NCBI RefSeq assembly: GCF_000247815.1
Contig: NC_021671.1
Span: 22,477,874-22,541,873 of the forward strand
DNA from: Ficedula albicollis
Taxonomy: Eukaryota > Chordata > Aves > Passeriformes > Muscicapidae
Direction: 5' to 3'
DNA length: 64,000 bases
The translations under genes were made by a program, and so were the position numbers. The notes under the pieces are model-generated. The model ran no database searches. It saw only the letters and a list, made by a program, of their open reading frames with translations, and had not been told where the DNA came from. Positions 25,680-37,700 of the stretch are shown piece after piece; position 1 is the first letter of the stretch, and each line of letters opens with the position of its first letter.

Positions 25680-27992
25680 CCTAAGCTTGCTCTTTTCAGC
25701 TATATTTATATAAGCATAGAAGCAATAAGCAAAGATGTCTTTCTTTACTGAACACAACTGTATGCTCATTCTATCTCCAGAAATCTTTCTTTCACTTCCA
25801 AATCTAAAGACACATTTTTGACCTCATGGAAAAGTCATATACATAAACATACTGCTTGGTTTATTTCAGAGAAATCTCCAGGTCACAAAGGACCTTGTAA
25901 CAGAGGTACAGCAGAGGCGCGACAGTCTTGAATCTGTCTGTATTCTGTACAGTTTGTCTTTTTCACTTCAGCTGATGCAAATTTTCCCACCTCAGAAAGA
26001 CACAGGAACTTTTTCTCAAAAAGATAAGAGGCCCATTCTTGCTCACCTTTCACTACAACCTTTGTGTGTGCTAGTTAGGAAGAACTTCATGTTTATGCTT
26101 GATAGCTGTACTTGGAGACCTTTCCTGACCTGTGTTCCAGAAAATCCCACGCTTGTTTGGATGTCACAGAATGGTTATTTAAAATCTGTGGATTTATCTC
26201 CTTTAAATTTTGTTGCTGTGGTGATTCATTTAAAATTTATATTCAGCACTGCAAATAATTTCATGTTGCTTATTGTTATACATTTCTTTCCTCACTGTAC
26301 GTGTTGTAGCACAGTTGACGTGGTCATGACGTAGCAGTAAAACAAGACACTTAACTTATATGAGAGGCTTCACACCCTGTCTTTTCTACCTATGAACTGT
26401 GTGTAAAGGAGATTTGAGGATTTTCTGGAGCAGTGGATAAAGCCTGCTCCAACAGAGAGGTCTGCCTAAAGCCCAGGAATGCAGGTAGGCAGTCAGGCAG
26501 GTGCTGGAGACATCTCAGGTGTTTTAAGGTTGGGCTAAGACAGAACATGAAAGCCTGCACTGTGAGTACAGATTATGCTATCACATTTTTAAATATAATG
26601 CCACTGTGGTGATCACCAAATACCATGCCATTTAGGGTTATTAACTTTGTAATGATTTATTGCTTGCAGTACATGATGAGAAAGTTTGATTTCATACTCC
26701 TATCTTAATTTGAATTGATTTTTCTTTGCTGTTAAAGAAATTACCACTTGAAAAGGCCTCAGTCAGTAGAGTGGAATGCATCCAGTTTAGCAAAAATTGA
26801 AGGAAATAAAAACCACTTCTATCTGCATATTGTAGCAGTTTGGCACTGAACACAATAATAGCACTCCTGAGTGGTTAGTCACAAGGGTATCCAGCTGTTA
26901 AAAATTTAAAAAAAGTTAATATTTGGCTTTAAGTCAGGAACAACAGTTTTTCAGCAGGACTGGAAATGTACAAAGCATAAAATGTTGTTTTGATGATGCC
27001 AGAAAGGGTTTCATTTACTCGGAGCTCAGCACTGCAGGTATGGGACTCCAACCCCAGATGCAGTTGTTGCCGACTAATGGCCTTGATGTCTGCAAAGGGT
27101 GAAAAATATTAATCAGCTTCAACAACCAATAGGAATACTCCTATTTATACTTTGCATTATTTATTTACCGTGAAATGGGAATATGCTCGAATAAAGCATA
27201 TTGGAAACAGTATTTTCTCTGTGAATGAGGTTTTTTATTGTTTAGAAGGAAAACTTTTCCCTCAAGCAGGGAATAAATCCACACATTCTCATGCTTTTTC
27301 CAGGTCTTTCTCCTTTTTATTATTATCCTTTTTATTATATCCTACTAAGAATGCGTATTAGTTTGCTATCAGCTCTATTTCTAATTGTTTCAAAGCTAAT
27401 AAAAACCAGCCTATGATAAGCTTTTTTGTTTTTCTAGACTAGTTTATTGTATGGGTGCAAGAGAAATTCCCAGGTATGCATTTTCAAGAGAAAGTGGAGT
27501 TTTATCATTCTTGTTGCTACTTCTGTTTTTAAGCAGACAGATATATTTCTAAAATAATCGTTACAATTTTGGAGACTGTTTTGATGAAGACAGAAAGCTG
27601 CTAAATAGAAGTGTGCATGAACAGCTCACATGTTCAGGTATGAACTTTCATGCCCCACTGACATGTATCATATTTATCTCTCTTTTTCTTATCTGTCTTT
27701 TTCTTGAGGCTTCCAGCAGCACAATCCTAGCAGGCCAGCTCCTTTCTGCTTTATAACTTGGTTGCTCTGCTTCTTAATAATGACTTCTCCTCCTCCTGTA
27801 GATCATTTTCATGCTATTCCCTGCTGAGACTTATCACTTCTACTCTGGTGTGAAATCAGTAGTGGGATATTTTGTCCTCTGTTCCTCTTCCTAACATTTT
27901 CTAAATTTGCTGTTAGCTTTGGTAGTGATCATTCAAAAACTGAAACTTGATTCTGGTTTCTGTTTGTAATGCCAGTGTGTATATATAATTAT
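25680..27992. other. Non-coding sequence, nothing firmly recognised
   Basis: A plus-strand frame stays open from about 25954 to 26331 after a pyrimidine-rich CACTTCAG, but no donor site or domain is visible. The remainder is AT-rich, with a pyrimidine-rich stretch near 27690-27900. Confidence 0.45.
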
Positions 27993-28795
27993 CATAGAAT
28001 CATTGAATGGCATGGGTTGACTGGACCTTTAAAATCATCTCCTTCCAAGCCCCTGCCAGGGGCAGGGACACCTTCCACTAGATCAGGTTGCTCACAGCCC
28101 CATCCAGCCTGGCCACGAACACACAGCTTCTCTGGATAACCTGTTCCAGTGCCTCACCTCCCTCACAGCAAAGAATTTGTTCCTAATATCTCATCTAAAC
28201 CCACTCTCTTTCAGTTTAAAGCCCATATCTCTTGTTCTTCCATGCTTTTGTAAAAAGTCCCTCTCCAGCCTCTTTTTAGGCCACCTTTAATATAGGAAGG
28301 CTTCTGTAAGGCCTCCACAGAGCATTCTCTTCTCGCCACGAACACACAGCTTCTCTGGCAGGGACACCTTCCACTAGATCAGGTTGCTCACAGCCCCATC
28401 AGCCTGGCCACGAACACACAGCTTCTCTGGATAACCTGTTCCAGTGCCTCACCTCCCTCACAGCAAAGAATTTGTTCCTAATATCTCATCTAAACCCACT
28501 CTCTTTCAGTTTAAAGCCCATATCTCTTGTCCTTCCATGCTTTTGTAAAAAGTCCCTCTCCAGCCTCTTTTTAGGCCACCTTTAATATAGGAAGGCTTCT
28601 GTAAGGCCTCCACAGAGCATTCTCTTCTCTGGGCTGAGCCATCCCAATTCCAAAAGTGTTTTCTCATGGGAAAGGTGCTCCATCCCTTTCATCATCTTGG
28701 TGGCCTTCCTCTGGAGGATGACCCCAACATGTCCCTGTCCTTCCTGTGCTGGGGTACCCCACAGCTGGATGCAGTGCTCCAGGTGGGACCCAGTA
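27993..28795 (-). mobile_element. CR1 LINE 3' fragment with internal duplication
   Basis: The plus strand begins TCATAGAATCATTGAATGGC. It then carries CR1 reverse-complement steps 'ggcagggacaccttccactagatcagg', 'ttccagtgcctcacc', 'aaagaatttgttcctaatatctcatctaaaccc', 'gtaaaaagtccctctccagcc', and finally 'tgtccttcctgtgctggggtaccccacagctggatgcagtgctccagg'. This is the least diverged CR1 in the window. An internal segment is present twice, so the element looks longer than its real content. Confidence 0.93.
28063..28629. repeat. 272-bp duplication within the CR1, with a third 24-bp copy
   Basis: Copies at 28063-28334 and 28359-28629 differ at a few positions, including one missing C. Between them lies a 24-base piece (28335-28358) that copies 28112-28135, so that 24-mer occurs three times. 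This is not a simple tandem duplication: the insert joins a downstream break to an upstream restart through short shared sequence. Confidence 0.92.
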
Positions 28796-28937
28796 TCACA
28801 GGAGGGAGTATTATATAAATTATAATTGTATAGAATCTAATATAAATTATATTTCCATAAAATGATTCTCTTTTCATGAAACCTTGCTTTATTTTGACCT
28901 CTTTTGTGAGAAAGAACTGACTACACATGTATAAGGC
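28796..28937. other. AT-rich spacer
   Basis: Short AT-rich sequence between the CR1 and the next duplication. Confidence 0.5.
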
Positions 28938-29100
28938 ATTTGAATGTATTCATGTGAGAGCTTATTCTGTAAATGTTCTTTGTGTGATAGCAACCCAGCT
29001 GTCTGACCTTTAAAGAGGATATTTGAATGTATTCATGTGAGAGCTTTCTGTAAATGTTCTTTGTGTGCTAGCAACCCAGCTGTCTGACCTTTAAAGAGGA
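28938..29100. repeat. 80- to 83-bp tandem duplication
   Basis: Copies at 28938-29020 and 29021-29100, starting ATTTGAATGTATTCATG. They differ by a small deletion (GAGCTTATTCTG versus GAGCTTTCTG) and one or two substitutions. Confidence 0.92.
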
Positions 29101-30332
29101 ACAAATTCTCTAGGAAATTATGCTTTCAGAAGGACACTGTAGAGGCAAGGAAAGCTTATGAATACAAAGCACATGAAAACAGAGGTTGGACTCAAAACCA
29201 GCTGTATTTTAGATTTATAAAACTTTTTTTTTTGTCTCTGTACTAGTTTTTATTTCTTTGTACTTTGTCTCTTTCTAACATCTAGCTTAGGAAAAGAAAA
29301 AAAGATGCCAACATAGCTTATGTGCTGTCACAACATAAAAAATTCCAGGCATTAAATGAGATTGTAAGTTTCCATTGCCCAGTGCAATTTTACTCATTGT
29401 TCTACTCATGGACTCTAATGTCTGCTTTTGATATTTGAGTGGGCTTGAGAGCCACTTAAATTTTCCACTCTGAGACATGAATTCCCACAATCTCAAAATG
29501 TCATGTGCCTGGCTGGAGGAGAGGAGCACTCAGGTGAGGCAGGAATCCGGTGAGGCAGCAGCAGCTGACAGCACAGAGGACAGCTGAGATTCTGAGCAGG
29601 GTTGGGAGCTGTTGTACAGCCCTGAGGCTGTGACAGATAAAGCAGAGCCGTGTCACAGTCCCCAGAACTTGCTAGGATGGCTTAGAGCTCTGTTTAGACT
29701 TGCTGCCAGAGCTCTTACCTAGTTTATCAGCCAGGTTTGGCTGCACAGTGAGCTATGTTCTGTCGTAGTTGTGTTACATCCATCACTCTTATTTTGGAGT
29801 GAATTTTGCTAGGTAATGACAGCTTGTCAACTGCCCGAGGTCGAAAATAGAAGAGCAACAGAGAGAAATTTTGAATAAGATGATGCTTTTCTTTTTAATT
29901 TGAGCCCTCTATGAATAGGATAAAATCCTGAAAATGCATACCTCAAAAATGATGTCTCTCTTCTTACCCAAGGCTGGGTAAATTAAGTGCTAGGGACACA
30001 GATTGAAAGATGGGGACACAGAAAACCCATTGCTCTGCAAGAAAATCCTAAAAAAGATGTAGTGTCCCGAAGAGTTTTCCCATGGCAGCTCAACTTGTCC
30101 AGACTGGGAAAACTGATCTCTGTTTCTACAACACACAACATAATGGAATCAGGTGCAGCACTAGGTGTCCAGGTCTGCTCAGAAAGTCTGAGATAAGAGA
30201 TGAGTTCATACCAGACATCCAGTGATATCTTTTCTTGCACTGATTTCCTTTACAACTGAGACCAGAAACTTAGGAATCAAGGTTATAGCTTGAACATAGC
30301 ATAAATATTTAAATTAAAAATAAAAAAAAAAA
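29101..30332. other. Non-coding sequence, nothing recognised
   Basis: Includes a GC-richer patch at about 29520-29720 with short imperfect GTGAGGCAG repetition and no recognisable family. Confidence 0.45.
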
Positions 30333-30462
30333 GCTGGCTTGATACATTCACCTCTTAAAAAACCCCAAACACCAACAAATCTTGTCCCAAACTACTGGCT
30401 GGCTTGATACATTCGCCTCTTAAAAAAACCCAAACACCAACAAATCTTGTCCCAAACTACTG
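30333..30462. repeat. 65-bp tandem duplication
   Basis: Copies at 30333-30397 and 30398-30462, both starting GCTGGCTTGATACATTC and differing at two positions. Confidence 0.93.
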
Positions 30463-32230
30463 CTTACTGTTAATGTTTCCTCTCTTCTCACACTATTTAT
30501 ACATTCAAAAAGTTGTTACAGTGCAACCTGTCCTATCCTCTTCCTGTAGAGTAAGGAGGTGTATTTATACATCTCACAAAATATGTTTTGGTGTTCTTTA
30601 ACCTGTAAGAGGAGCTATCCTAAGGATAGCAATGGTAGAAGAATACAATTGTTGACCTTAGGGTAGAATTTGCACTTCTTTGGATTATGCTGGACCATCT
30701 TAATAACATGGCAATGAAAAGTTATGATTTCCTTTCTCTGTTTATTTAATGATAATGTGTTACATTTATCCCGGCATACTCAGATTATGTGCTTTTCAGA
30801 ACAGGCAGAAACCTCTGTTTTTCCCAGATAATGGCTTCACATTCAACTTACATAGTACAGTGTGAGAAAATATGAATTTTCTTGGAGATATTTGATGAGT
30901 GCACCTGAAGGATGAGGGGCAGAAAGGATTTATGTATGAAGATAGTTAAATAATGGTTTTAATGTAGTGAGGGAGCAGAAGGATGCTGAGTGGTACAAAG
31001 AGGAACTGGGTAAATATGATGGAGGAAAATAAGGAATCAGAAAATATTATATAGGTTATATATAAGGAATTTCCTTAGGAAGAAAATCCTTCCTATTATT
31101 AATAATTTTACACATTTGCCTCTGAAGAAATCCACTAAAAGTGCCGCTGAAAAATTAAAGGAAAAAAAAAAATTGAGATATATGATAGGGACATGCTGAA
31201 GTGTCATGGGCTCAGCCAAATAGTTATTGCCATCATTCAGAGTCCACATGGAAAAACATGGACTTGTGTTTACCTCTTTCTCTCTCACCATGACAACAAC
31301 TTTTATTTCATTTCAGCCATAAATTGTTTTCCTCTCAAGATCCTACCTCAGTGAAACATCTTTCGGGCTTCTCTTTCCCTTTTGTCTGTGTTCCTTCTGT
31401 GGACAAAGGTATAATTTCTGGTTTTACACCAGCTTCATGGTTATTGCTCAGTGGAAGCTTTTGTGAGGCAGAAAACTGCATAGGAATTTATGATTTTTAT
31501 AGCACTTTTCAATAGAATGTTCTGGTGTTCTAAATAAGTAAGAAAAAAACCTTTGTAATATGGAGACGTACACTGCACATTTTAGGAAAGTCTTTTCTCT
31601 CTTAATGTCCTTTTCTAGTTCATTTTTCTAGGCAGCAGAACTATATTTTTCCTCCTTTCTACACCTCTTTTCATTCTTTTCCTCCATTTTCTCTTCCCTT
31701 CTTTATTCCAGTGATTTCTTGCCTTCTGCAATACTTCTCAGCAAAGTTCAGTGCATTGCTTTCATTTAGCCAGAAATCAGTTTAAGATGCCAGTGATAAT
31801 TTGAGTCAAACACTCTGCTTGTGCCTGTTTCCAGGGAGAATATGTGATAGCACCCATCCTCATGAACATTTTATTTTCATACTGCAGCCACACAATGAGC
31901 CATCACAGGAGGAAGGTGAGGAGGAAGGCTGGAAGATCTCCTTGAACTTCCTTACCAGGCAGTTGTTACTATACTCCTGTGAAAACTTCTCAACTCCTTA
32001 TCTCTTTGAGCACTGACTATGATTTCTTTTCAGTTGCCTTCTTGACCCTTTTCCTTGCTCTGTCCTTTTTCACTCTGCTGAAACTTTAGGTCACATAAAT
32101 TGGTTCCACCAGTGAAATGTATCATGTTTTCCTGCTTCTCAGTTTCTTGCCCCAAATCATATTGCAAATTAAATCTATCTGTTTTACAGTGTCTGTCACT
32201 TACTTTTTTATTTTCCCCTTTTCTTCTCAC
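30463..32230. other. Non-coding sequence, nothing recognised
   Basis: No element or exon could be supported here. Confidence 0.5.
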
Positions 32231-32298
32231 CTGAAGAATTTCTGTGGGAGTGGACTGCTGACAAAACAACTTTAATATGCTCTGAAGATCACACATTT
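32231..32298 (-). CDS. Candidate short exon, unidentified
   Basis: On the minus strand, 68 nt run from an acceptor-like AACTTCAG to a very good donor CAG|GTGAGA. The open frame reads SEMCDLQSILKLFCQQSTP and ends TEILQ exactly at the donor. An alternative acceptor nine bases upstream would make it 77 nt. The pyrimidine tract before either acceptor is weak, and the frame also continues open past the donor to 32030. It lies on the same strand as the candidate at 16805-17067, but nothing links the two. The peptide is not one I recognise. Chance is the more likely explanation. Confidence 0.18.
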
Positions 32299-33701
32299 CT
32301 GAAGTTACTGATGACACCCTCAAAATCCCAAAGCAGATTTTAAAATTTCTCCCTAAAAACTTGACTTTCTTCTAGCAAAGAAGGAGGTATTTAAGTGATA
32401 TTTTTGTGCATATATTTTTAGTAATTAAAAAAAAAAATTTAACTTGATTTATTAAAACATTAGTAAAAGAGAAAAATAAATCTAAGAAAAATCACACTGG
32501 CTTTGGTAAGTGAAATAAACTTGCTTTTCTTTGCTAACTGTGACTAAAGATTGCTTTAAACTGATGTTATTCTGGCTGGTAGAATGTGGGCAAAACATAA
32601 AAGTGTTTTAGACAGGATTCAGGTTGTGTTCTGACTTAACATTAACCTGTTTAGAGTCTGAATACTTCAAAAGCTCCAAGAAAAAAACAAGTATCCTGTA
32701 CCATTGCCAGAGAATAATTCACTGAATCCTTTCAAAGCTCAGAACACCTAAAGTTTCTCAATTCTTTATATTTATTACTTGTACTGTAACATATATTTCT
32801 GAAAATAGTAGTTGTTGTTATTGGACCAGAGCTTAGTAGTTCCAGCTTTTGATTTCCTGTAATAAGAAAAAAAGAACATTGTTTTGTATATAGACTCTTT
32901 CAAAAACACTAAAATGTGATGTTGAGAAGGAATTCCTCCTCAGAATCTTATTATTGAGTTTTCCTGAACTTACATGTCATAAAGAAAATACAAACTTCTT
33001 TGTTTGCTTTGATATTAGAACTGTGAGGAATCAATGACCATGCTGGGGATGTGGCGTCAAATAGAAGGTCATATTTGGCTATTTTTAGGTAGTTTGAGTA
33101 GTGACCCTTTCCAGAATAATGCAACAGGTGCCAGATTCCTACAGAATTATCATCATGCTAAATTTGACACAAATTTTTACCAAACCCAGAAGTGACCTTA
33201 TGGCTGCAAAGATGTGGATACATTTGTTCTCTTTTGCAAGATGAATGCATACAAAAGTTTTTGTATGCCTTCTCTCAATATCCCAGATAAGTGCCTTTCT
33301 GAAGGAGAAATTCATTGGGCTGCTGCACTCTATAAATAGAAAAATCTGCTTACATGAGCGTTATTTCTTTTGGGTTAACAGCTTCTTAGAACAATAACCT
33401 AAAAGAAATGACAGATAGGAAGGTGTACAAAATGATTCTTTAATGAATTTTCACAATATAGTACAATAGAGACCTCAAGGCTACTGACATATAAATCTCC
33501 TTTATATTGTCTGAACAATTACACTGGATTTGTGACTGACAGCTGTAGATAAATATCTTAGTTTGTAATGTGGCCAAACTCAGGTTTTATGGCTGAGAAG
33601 TCCACTAAATGCCACCACACCAATTCCTCTTCTCCATGCATTTTTTAGCATTCAAGGAATAGAAGAGGTTGACATCTTTTTGGTACCAAAAATGTCAATG
33701 T
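32299..33701. other. AT-rich non-coding sequence, nothing recognised
   Basis: No element could be supported here. Confidence 0.5.
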
Positions 33702-34051
33702 GTGTACATGGTATATTTACAAAAAAAAAAAAATTCTCTATTTTCGTATTTAGTGGGACTTAGTTATTCCAGCTAAATAATTTGCCTTTACTCCATTTGT
33801 TTTAACAAGTGGAGTACTGCAATTCATGGTGAGAACGTGTACATAGTATATTTACAAAAAAAAAAAAAAATTCTCTATTTTCTTATTTAGTGGGACTTAG
33901 TTATTCCAGCTAAATTGTGTACATGGTATATTTACAAAAAAAAAAAAATTCTCTATTTTCGTATTTAGTGGGACTTAGTTATTCCAGCTAAATAATTTGC
34001 CTTTACTCCATTTGTTTTAACAAGTGGAGTACTGCAATTTATGGTGAGAAA
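33702..34051. repeat. Long-short-long triplication (135/80/135 bp)
   Basis: Copy A 33702-33836 and copy C 33917-34051 are full length. Copy B 33837-33916 stops at CCAGCTAAAT. All start GTGTACAT(G/A)GTATATTTAC followed by an A-run whose length varies by one or two bases. A and C agree almost completely downstream of where B stops. Confidence 0.94.
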
Positions 34052-34276
34052 GGTAAATTCCCTGTTTTCCTTGCTGACTGGAACTTGGAAGTGCATTTTG
34101 TTGAAATGAAAGGATATCCTCCCTACTATATCTTCAGATATTTCAAGTCACATATCACAGTGTTATTTGGAATGCACAGTTTTACACATAGTGTTTAATA
34201 AATATATTACTATTACTGGGGTGGTCCTGATTGCTATGATCTCTAAATCACACCTACCACACAACTGGGTCTGTGC

Positions 34277-34350
34277 CACAGAATCCTAGAATTGTTTAGG
34301 TTGGAAAAGACAAGATCTTTGAGTCCTACCATTAACCTAACTTGGTTGGG
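34277..34350 (-). mobile_element. CR1-type 3' tail
   Basis: The plus strand reads CACAGAATCCTAGAATTG, then 'tttaggttggaaaagac...gatctttgagtcctaccattaacctaac'. This is the reverse complement of a CR1 tail with the adjoining 'ggttggactcgatgatctttgaggtcttttccaacc' type segment. Only about 74 bases remain before it meets an LTR fragment. Confidence 0.82.
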
Positions 34351-34712
34351 GCACAGGGCTCTCCACAGCTGCAGGAGGAACGCTGCTCCAGTGTGGGAAT
34401 CCGTGGGCTGCAGGGGAATCCCTGTTCCAACATCTGGAGCATCCCCTCTGCCTTCTTCACCTTGGACAGCAGGGCTCTTCCACTCATACGTTCTCACTTC
34501 TGTCTCCTCTGTCTCCAGCTGTTTCTCTGCAGTAACCTCTTTCCCCTTCCTAAATGCATTATCCCAGAGACTCACCATCACTGATGGGCCCCTCTCTCTT
34601 GGATCTGGCTGGCATACACTCTTGTTGGACAAAGAAAAGCTTCTGCAGCTCCTCACAGAAGTCACTCTTCCAGTCCCTCATTGCAAAAACTTTGCCACGC
34701 AAACCCAATACA
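34351..34712 (-). mobile_element. ERV LTR, 5' part only
   Basis: Read on the minus strand it starts TGTATTGGGTTTGCGTGGCA, the LTR start I recognise from birds. It continues through 'ttctgtgaggagctgcagaagctt', a purine-rich GAAGGCAGAGGGGAT and GCTCCAGATGTTGGAAC, then CTGCAGCCCACGG, and stops at the CR1 tail. It belongs to the same family as 25029-25679 and covers the part that copy has lost. The ORFs at 34243-34802 on both strands run across LTR, CR1 and flank and are not genes. Confidence 0.78.
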
Positions 34713-37700
34713 TTAAGACAAGGAATTGAATTTTCCTGGCACTTTGAAAGAATAAATGGAAAATATTTGCCTCCTAGATTTGGATTTTTTAGTTTTGCGT
34801 AACTTGTCAAGAAAACATATTTAAACAGAAAAGAGAGCTTTGTAAAAACAAAATTGTTGGTTTTTTTTTCCACTTGGATTGTCTAGTTTTCAGTGATAAA
34901 AGTATTGGTGGCCACTTTAAAAAAAAATTTTAGTGAAAAAAAGAACTCACGCCCAATATTCTAAATTCTGGGTCATGCTGCTGATTTTAACTGCTAGTGT
35001 TAAGCATGCACACACAAATGAATTCTGAAGGCTTAAAGCTGACATATCTGATTAAATTGAGGCACATATTTTGGTTTGTAATTTGTTGGGTTTGGGATGA
35101 AGTACCCAACTTCAAAAGAGAATATTAGTTCTGAAAGTTGTACAAACATTTTGTCCTGTTGGCTGAATTTCAGAGAATCTGTATTGTACTTCAAAAGAAA
35201 AGTACAAAAAATCTACCTTAATCCTCAAGTCACTTGACCAGGGAACTTTGTGTCTGAGAATAAAGATCTTCAGCAATAACCTTTGGAGCTTTTTTCCTGC
35301 CATCAACCCCCTACTAAGTTTTCATTCACCTTCTCTCTCAATAGTAGGGGAAGATTTTTTAATAGAATGGCCAGTAATTGCCATTGCTCATGAGAAGATG
35401 TGGTAGGTGGTTTGTGTTGCAGAATAACCAGATGCACATTTCACATATTTTAATCCAGAGAGTAATCAGTTTTCATTGATGGATAAATAAAATCTCTGGG
35501 CTTCTGGAACATGACTTAGAAGAGGGCAGTAATACTCTGTTCTCAGTGCCAAAATAACAAATTTTCCATGTGATATTATTAGAAAATAAGAAATAGTTGT
35601 TTTGAGGTTTTTATGAGTAAGGTACTAATACTCAAAGGTGCTGTGCTAGGCTCAGATAACTTTAATATTTGGTTTCACTGCCAGGGAAAATTCAACTCTT
35701 TAATTTCTACTCTTGAAGAATGACAAGTTCTCAATTATTCTTTATTTACAAAACTCCATTTCCAGAGATCAAAACTACATTCTGAGAGAAATATGGCTTC
35801 AATTTGTCCCATGGATGGAGTGGTTTTATCAACAAACAGAATTTCTTGTAAAATATATCCTGGAGAGAATATAAAAAATAAAATTTTAATGTTTTTCTAA
35901 ATGCTCCATCTGATTGATATATTCCCAGCAGTGTTTTAACTGCTTCATTGTTGTGACTTTCATGTTAATTTTGACAGCAGAAGTTTTACACTTTTGCAAA
36001 GCAAAATGGGAAAGTTTAGTGTAAAGTAGTTGATATTTGGTACTGAAAACCAAAGGAAAATTTCTGTCCCTCTGGTGCCCTTACTCACTGCATGTTTGAC
36101 AGGAAATCAGTGAGCAATTCTGCATTTTATTCTACTGGTTCATTGTGTTAATTTTGTTTCTGCAGTGTTTGACTATTCATTTCTCTTTTTTTATCAATAT
36201 GAAACTGTTTATAACTAATTTGCCTGGAGATTTATATTTTGAGTTGATTATTCATTACATGCTTCAGGGACTTAGTCCTCAGATTTGCTGTAATAGCTCC
36301 TTATGAACTTTTGGAAATCCTCAGACAAATTGAGTTGTCCTGGCTCTACTGGCTTAAACAGAAATATGATAATTTACAGTTAAATATCTCTACCTCAACA
36401 CAACAATTGTTAACTTTAACATATAAAGATCCAAACCACGAAGAAAATAGACATTGCTGTCACAACACAACCCGAAAAACAACGCAAGCTGACATCTGCA
36501 GTTGTTTGAGGTTGTTTGTTTCATATGAGTTAATTGAGCAATTTGGAGAGAACGGATTTGGGGAACATATATACATGCCCTAAAGTGTGAGAAAGTCATA
36601 CTTCAGAGCTCAAAGCAATCAGTTAGTTATGGGGATTCTTCCATGCTGTATTCCTGCCTTCTGTGTCTTCTTTTCCATTAGTAATGTAGCTTTAGTTCAT
36701 AATGCCTTATTTCTTGACTAAGGACCTTAATTTTATTTTGTGTTGCATTACTGTTTCTCATTTTCTTAAAAGAGAGAGAAAAAAAAGGAAATTTAAATGT
36801 GTGTGTTTCTAGTGTGCAGAAAACTAGACATAGTGAGATGAAGCTGATCAAATACTCAAAAATATTCCAGCTCTGAATAAAACAGAACATGATTTCAAGG
36901 CATGTCGGTTAAATGCTGCTGTTCCATCAAAAGAAGTCTTTAAGATTTTCTTTCCACACTTGTCATTCAACACACCAAAACACAGTACTCCTGGAGAGCC
37001 AGACAGAAAACAAAAACAGGTCCTTGAGCATATAATTAAACAAGAGCTGGTTTTCTTAGCAATGAAAACCTAATTTGTTAGTTCATATGCATGCAATCTG
37101 GAGCAGCAAAGAAAAATAATATTGTAATATTTTGATTTGATATCAAATGGGAAACATGATATTTGTTGCTTTGTTACAAACTTGTTAGAAAAATCACAGA
37201 GTAATCTAATGGAATAAAAAAAATGGAGGAAAACCTCTTGGACTTTAAAATTTAAATAATCTGAACACACAGAGCTAAAATAAGTCAGATAAATCATGCC
37301 TTACAAATAAGGGTATCTCTCAGCTGGTTTGCAACTCACCCAGATTTAAAGCTTGGTCCTAGGCAACTGTGTGCTGATGCCTAAAACAAGGTTGGAGGAA
37401 TCCTACTACACCAGATAAATGCATCAGAATCTTTCCTTCTGTAGCAGCAGATGTTTTTGTCCTGTCATATCCTGGCTTATGAGCACTTCAAGTAGCAAAT
37501 AAAAATATGATTTCCAGAGAAAGTATTAAAAGTTAATTTCTGTTTACAATGGGCCACCTCAAAGAGCACGAATTGATCATCAGCCCATGGACTTGTCAAC
37601 TGGTCAGGAATCCCTGCTTCCTAAGCAGAGGACATGTTCCAGCATAGTGCAGATTAGCTAGGATTTAAAAATACCAAAGACATTTCACACACATAAAAAT

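Noticed and set aside
25954..26334. Plus-strand frame of 126 codons after an acceptor-like CACTTCAG
   Set aside because: No donor, no polyadenylation signal close by and no recognisable protein feature, so it is left as a chance frame.
34243..34873. Several 80-145 codon ORFs on both strands
   Set aside because: They cross from flank through CR1 tail into LTR sequence and so cannot be single genes.
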